Of a DNA stretch of 64,000 nt, positions 63,076 to 64,000 are shown in pieces. Position 1 is the stretch's first letter, and each line of letters begins with the position of its first letter. The position numbers and the translations under genes are program-made. This stretch comes from Mortierella sp. BCC40632 (Eukaryota; Mortierellomycota; Mortierellomycetes; Mortierellales; Mortierellaceae), in contig WAEK01000010.1 in the NCBI GenBank assembly GCA_011634665.1, positions 554,001 to 618,000 on the forward strand. The letters are read 5' to 3'. The notes under the pieces were generated by a model. The model worked only from the letters and a program-made list of their open reading frames with translations. It was not told where the DNA came from and did not search any database.

Positions 63076-63431
63076 TTGACAAAGTCCAGTAGCCCGGTGT
63101 CATGTAATCCATTGTTGGTCAGCAAGAAGGATGGGTCATATCGGGTATGTGTCAATTTCACCCCAGTGAACAAAATGATCCAGCAAATGGCGTGGCCCAT
63201 CCCGGACCCTATGACGGAGATCTACCGGTTGCAAGGATGTGAGTGGATCTCATTCTGGGATTGCAAGGACGGATACCTCCAGTCTCCTATTGCCGAGAAG
63301 TGCCGATACTTGACAGCAGTGGCCTTCCCGAGAGGGCTGTGGGGGTACACTGTACTGCCCATGGGCTTGGCCGACTCGATGCAGTGGTACATCCGACACA
63401 TGTATAAGGTGTTCGATGTGCCCATTCTCAG
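63076..63431 (+). pseudogene. Ty3/gypsy RT fragment (element L)
   Basis: About 118 codons of RT fingers and palm: LLVSKKDGSYRVCVNFTPVN, then WISFWDCKDGYLQSPIAEKC with the first catalytic Asp, then FPRGLWGYTVLPMGLADSMQ and YIRHMYKVFDVPIL. It ends where LTR K begins, just before the YxDD box should appear. No Gag or protease precedes it. The family is not A-H (FTPVNK instead of RGLNRI). Confidence 0.65.
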
Positions 63432-63504
63432 TGCAATAGTATAAATGCACCTCCTCTCTCCCTCACAATAAAGGGCAGTTTATTCTCAAACCTCGTTGCT
63501 GTTA
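63432..63504 (+). repeat. mini-LTR K, cut by Tc1 copy J2
   Basis: Begins TGCAATAGTATAAATGC and reads ...GGGCAGTTTATTCTCAAACC to GCTGTTA, clearly related to the 74-bp LTR of B. J2 inserted at its terminal TA. Either a solo LTR or the 5' LTR of an element whose body lies beyond the window. Confidence 0.7.
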
Positions 63505-64000
63505 CAGTGGGCGCCAAAATGGTTTCAATAATTCTCAAATTTTCATATTTTAGCAATTTTCTACCCATCGAGAATATGTAAATGCACCTTGTTGCTTAGA
63601 TTGAAAACAATACCCAGAATGCCTTGTTCACGACAGTGTAAACAGATTTTCAATATGTTGTCAGAAAGGCGTGCTATGAGGTAAATTGTTGAAGCTAGAT
63701 ATTGGAACCATTTCGCCACTTGGGCACGCCATTTATATTTATTGCTATTTCATCTCTTTTTTCACAATCGTTTGTCTTATATCTACAGTCAGTCAGAGAG
63801 ATTAAAAGAAGATGAATAGATCTTGACAAGTTTGATATAAAATACGGGTGCAATCGCTCGAAAATGGTCGATATTCCTCCATCATGAAAAAAACGAAAGA
63901 AGACACTCAAAACTCTATCATAAGCCAGCTAAAAGCAGGCTACTCCGTCAAGAATGTCGCTAGACGATTATCAGTCAGCCCTGCTTCTGTTTCAAGGATC
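63505..64000 (+). mobile_element. Tc1-type transposon J2, left part
   Basis: CAGTGGGCGCCAAAATGG starts the element at a TA. The 380 bp before the gene match the right end of J1 in inverse almost base for base. Runs off the window. Confidence 0.9.
63884..64000 (+). CDS. Tc1-type transposase, N-terminal part (window edge)
   Basis: ATG 63884 followed by seven A residues gives MKKTKEDTQNSIISQLKAGY in frame, continuing SVKNVARRLSVSPASVSRI, the helix-turn-helix of a Tc1 transposase. Open to the end of the window (39 codons). It repairs the frame lost in J1 and supports ATG 63884 as the true start. Confidence 0.85.
   Translation, partial: MKKTKEDTQNSIISQLKAGYSVKNVARRLSVSPASVSRI

Overview
The window looks like fungal nuclear DNA, most probably from a repeat-rich genome; I cannot name the species. 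The case for a fungus is the abundance of Ty3/gypsy chromoviruses (integrase followed by a chromodomain), short GT-AG introns (72 and 92 nt, one with a perfect TACTAAC branch site), a nuclear tRNA-Lys(CUU), and Harbinger and Tc1 elements. Almost nothing here is a conventional host gene. From about 2 to 58 kb it is a stack of transposons inserted into one another, many still with exact target-site duplications (TSDs).

Layout. Element names are local to this annotation. 0-2 kb: one unknown acidic ORF. 2-15 kb: gag remnant of element C, interrupted by element B. B's 5' LTR carries element A copy 1 (TSD CTCAC), and B's gag carries element E copy 1 on the minus strand. 15-21 kb: fragment of a D LTR, a tRNA-Lys gene, and a tandemly duplicated spacer that carries A copy 2 (TSD TTAGG). 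21-37 kb, minus strand: element G interrupted by F, F by H (TSD GTAGT), and H by the Harbinger-type DNA transposon I (TSD ATT). 36.7-37.04 kb: a second, inverted copy of the spacer and tRNA-Lys. 37-53 kb: element D, a Ty3-type element without a chromodomain whose LTR begins 12 bp upstream of the tRNA. D contains E copy 2 (TSD CAAAC), which contains A copy 3 (TSD GAGAC). 53-64 kb: an older D LTR, CTCGAG- and GAGTT-rich repeat arrays with hAT-like ends, a Cys/His protein gene cut by a Tc1 element (J1), an F tail, weakly coding DNA, an RT fragment with a mini-LTR, and the start of a second Tc1 copy (J2).

The points I would follow up are these. (1) D and an older relative sit at the same base pair upstream of tRNA-Lys, which is the Ty3 targeting pattern. 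(2) The F primer-binding site is complementary to the predicted 5' end of F's own transcript, as in self-priming Tf1/sushi elements. (3) The Harbinger element has ~540-bp inverted repeats that carry promoters for both genes and palindromic octamer pairs. (4) Three families (A, E, H) have DGGA in place of D(S/T)GA in the protease. (5) Several elements (B/E1, F, J1) have flanks that do not belong together, which means ectopic recombination or misassembly through repeats. Most retroelement reading frames are broken by 1-3-nt homopolymer changes, so sequencing error must be separated from real decay.
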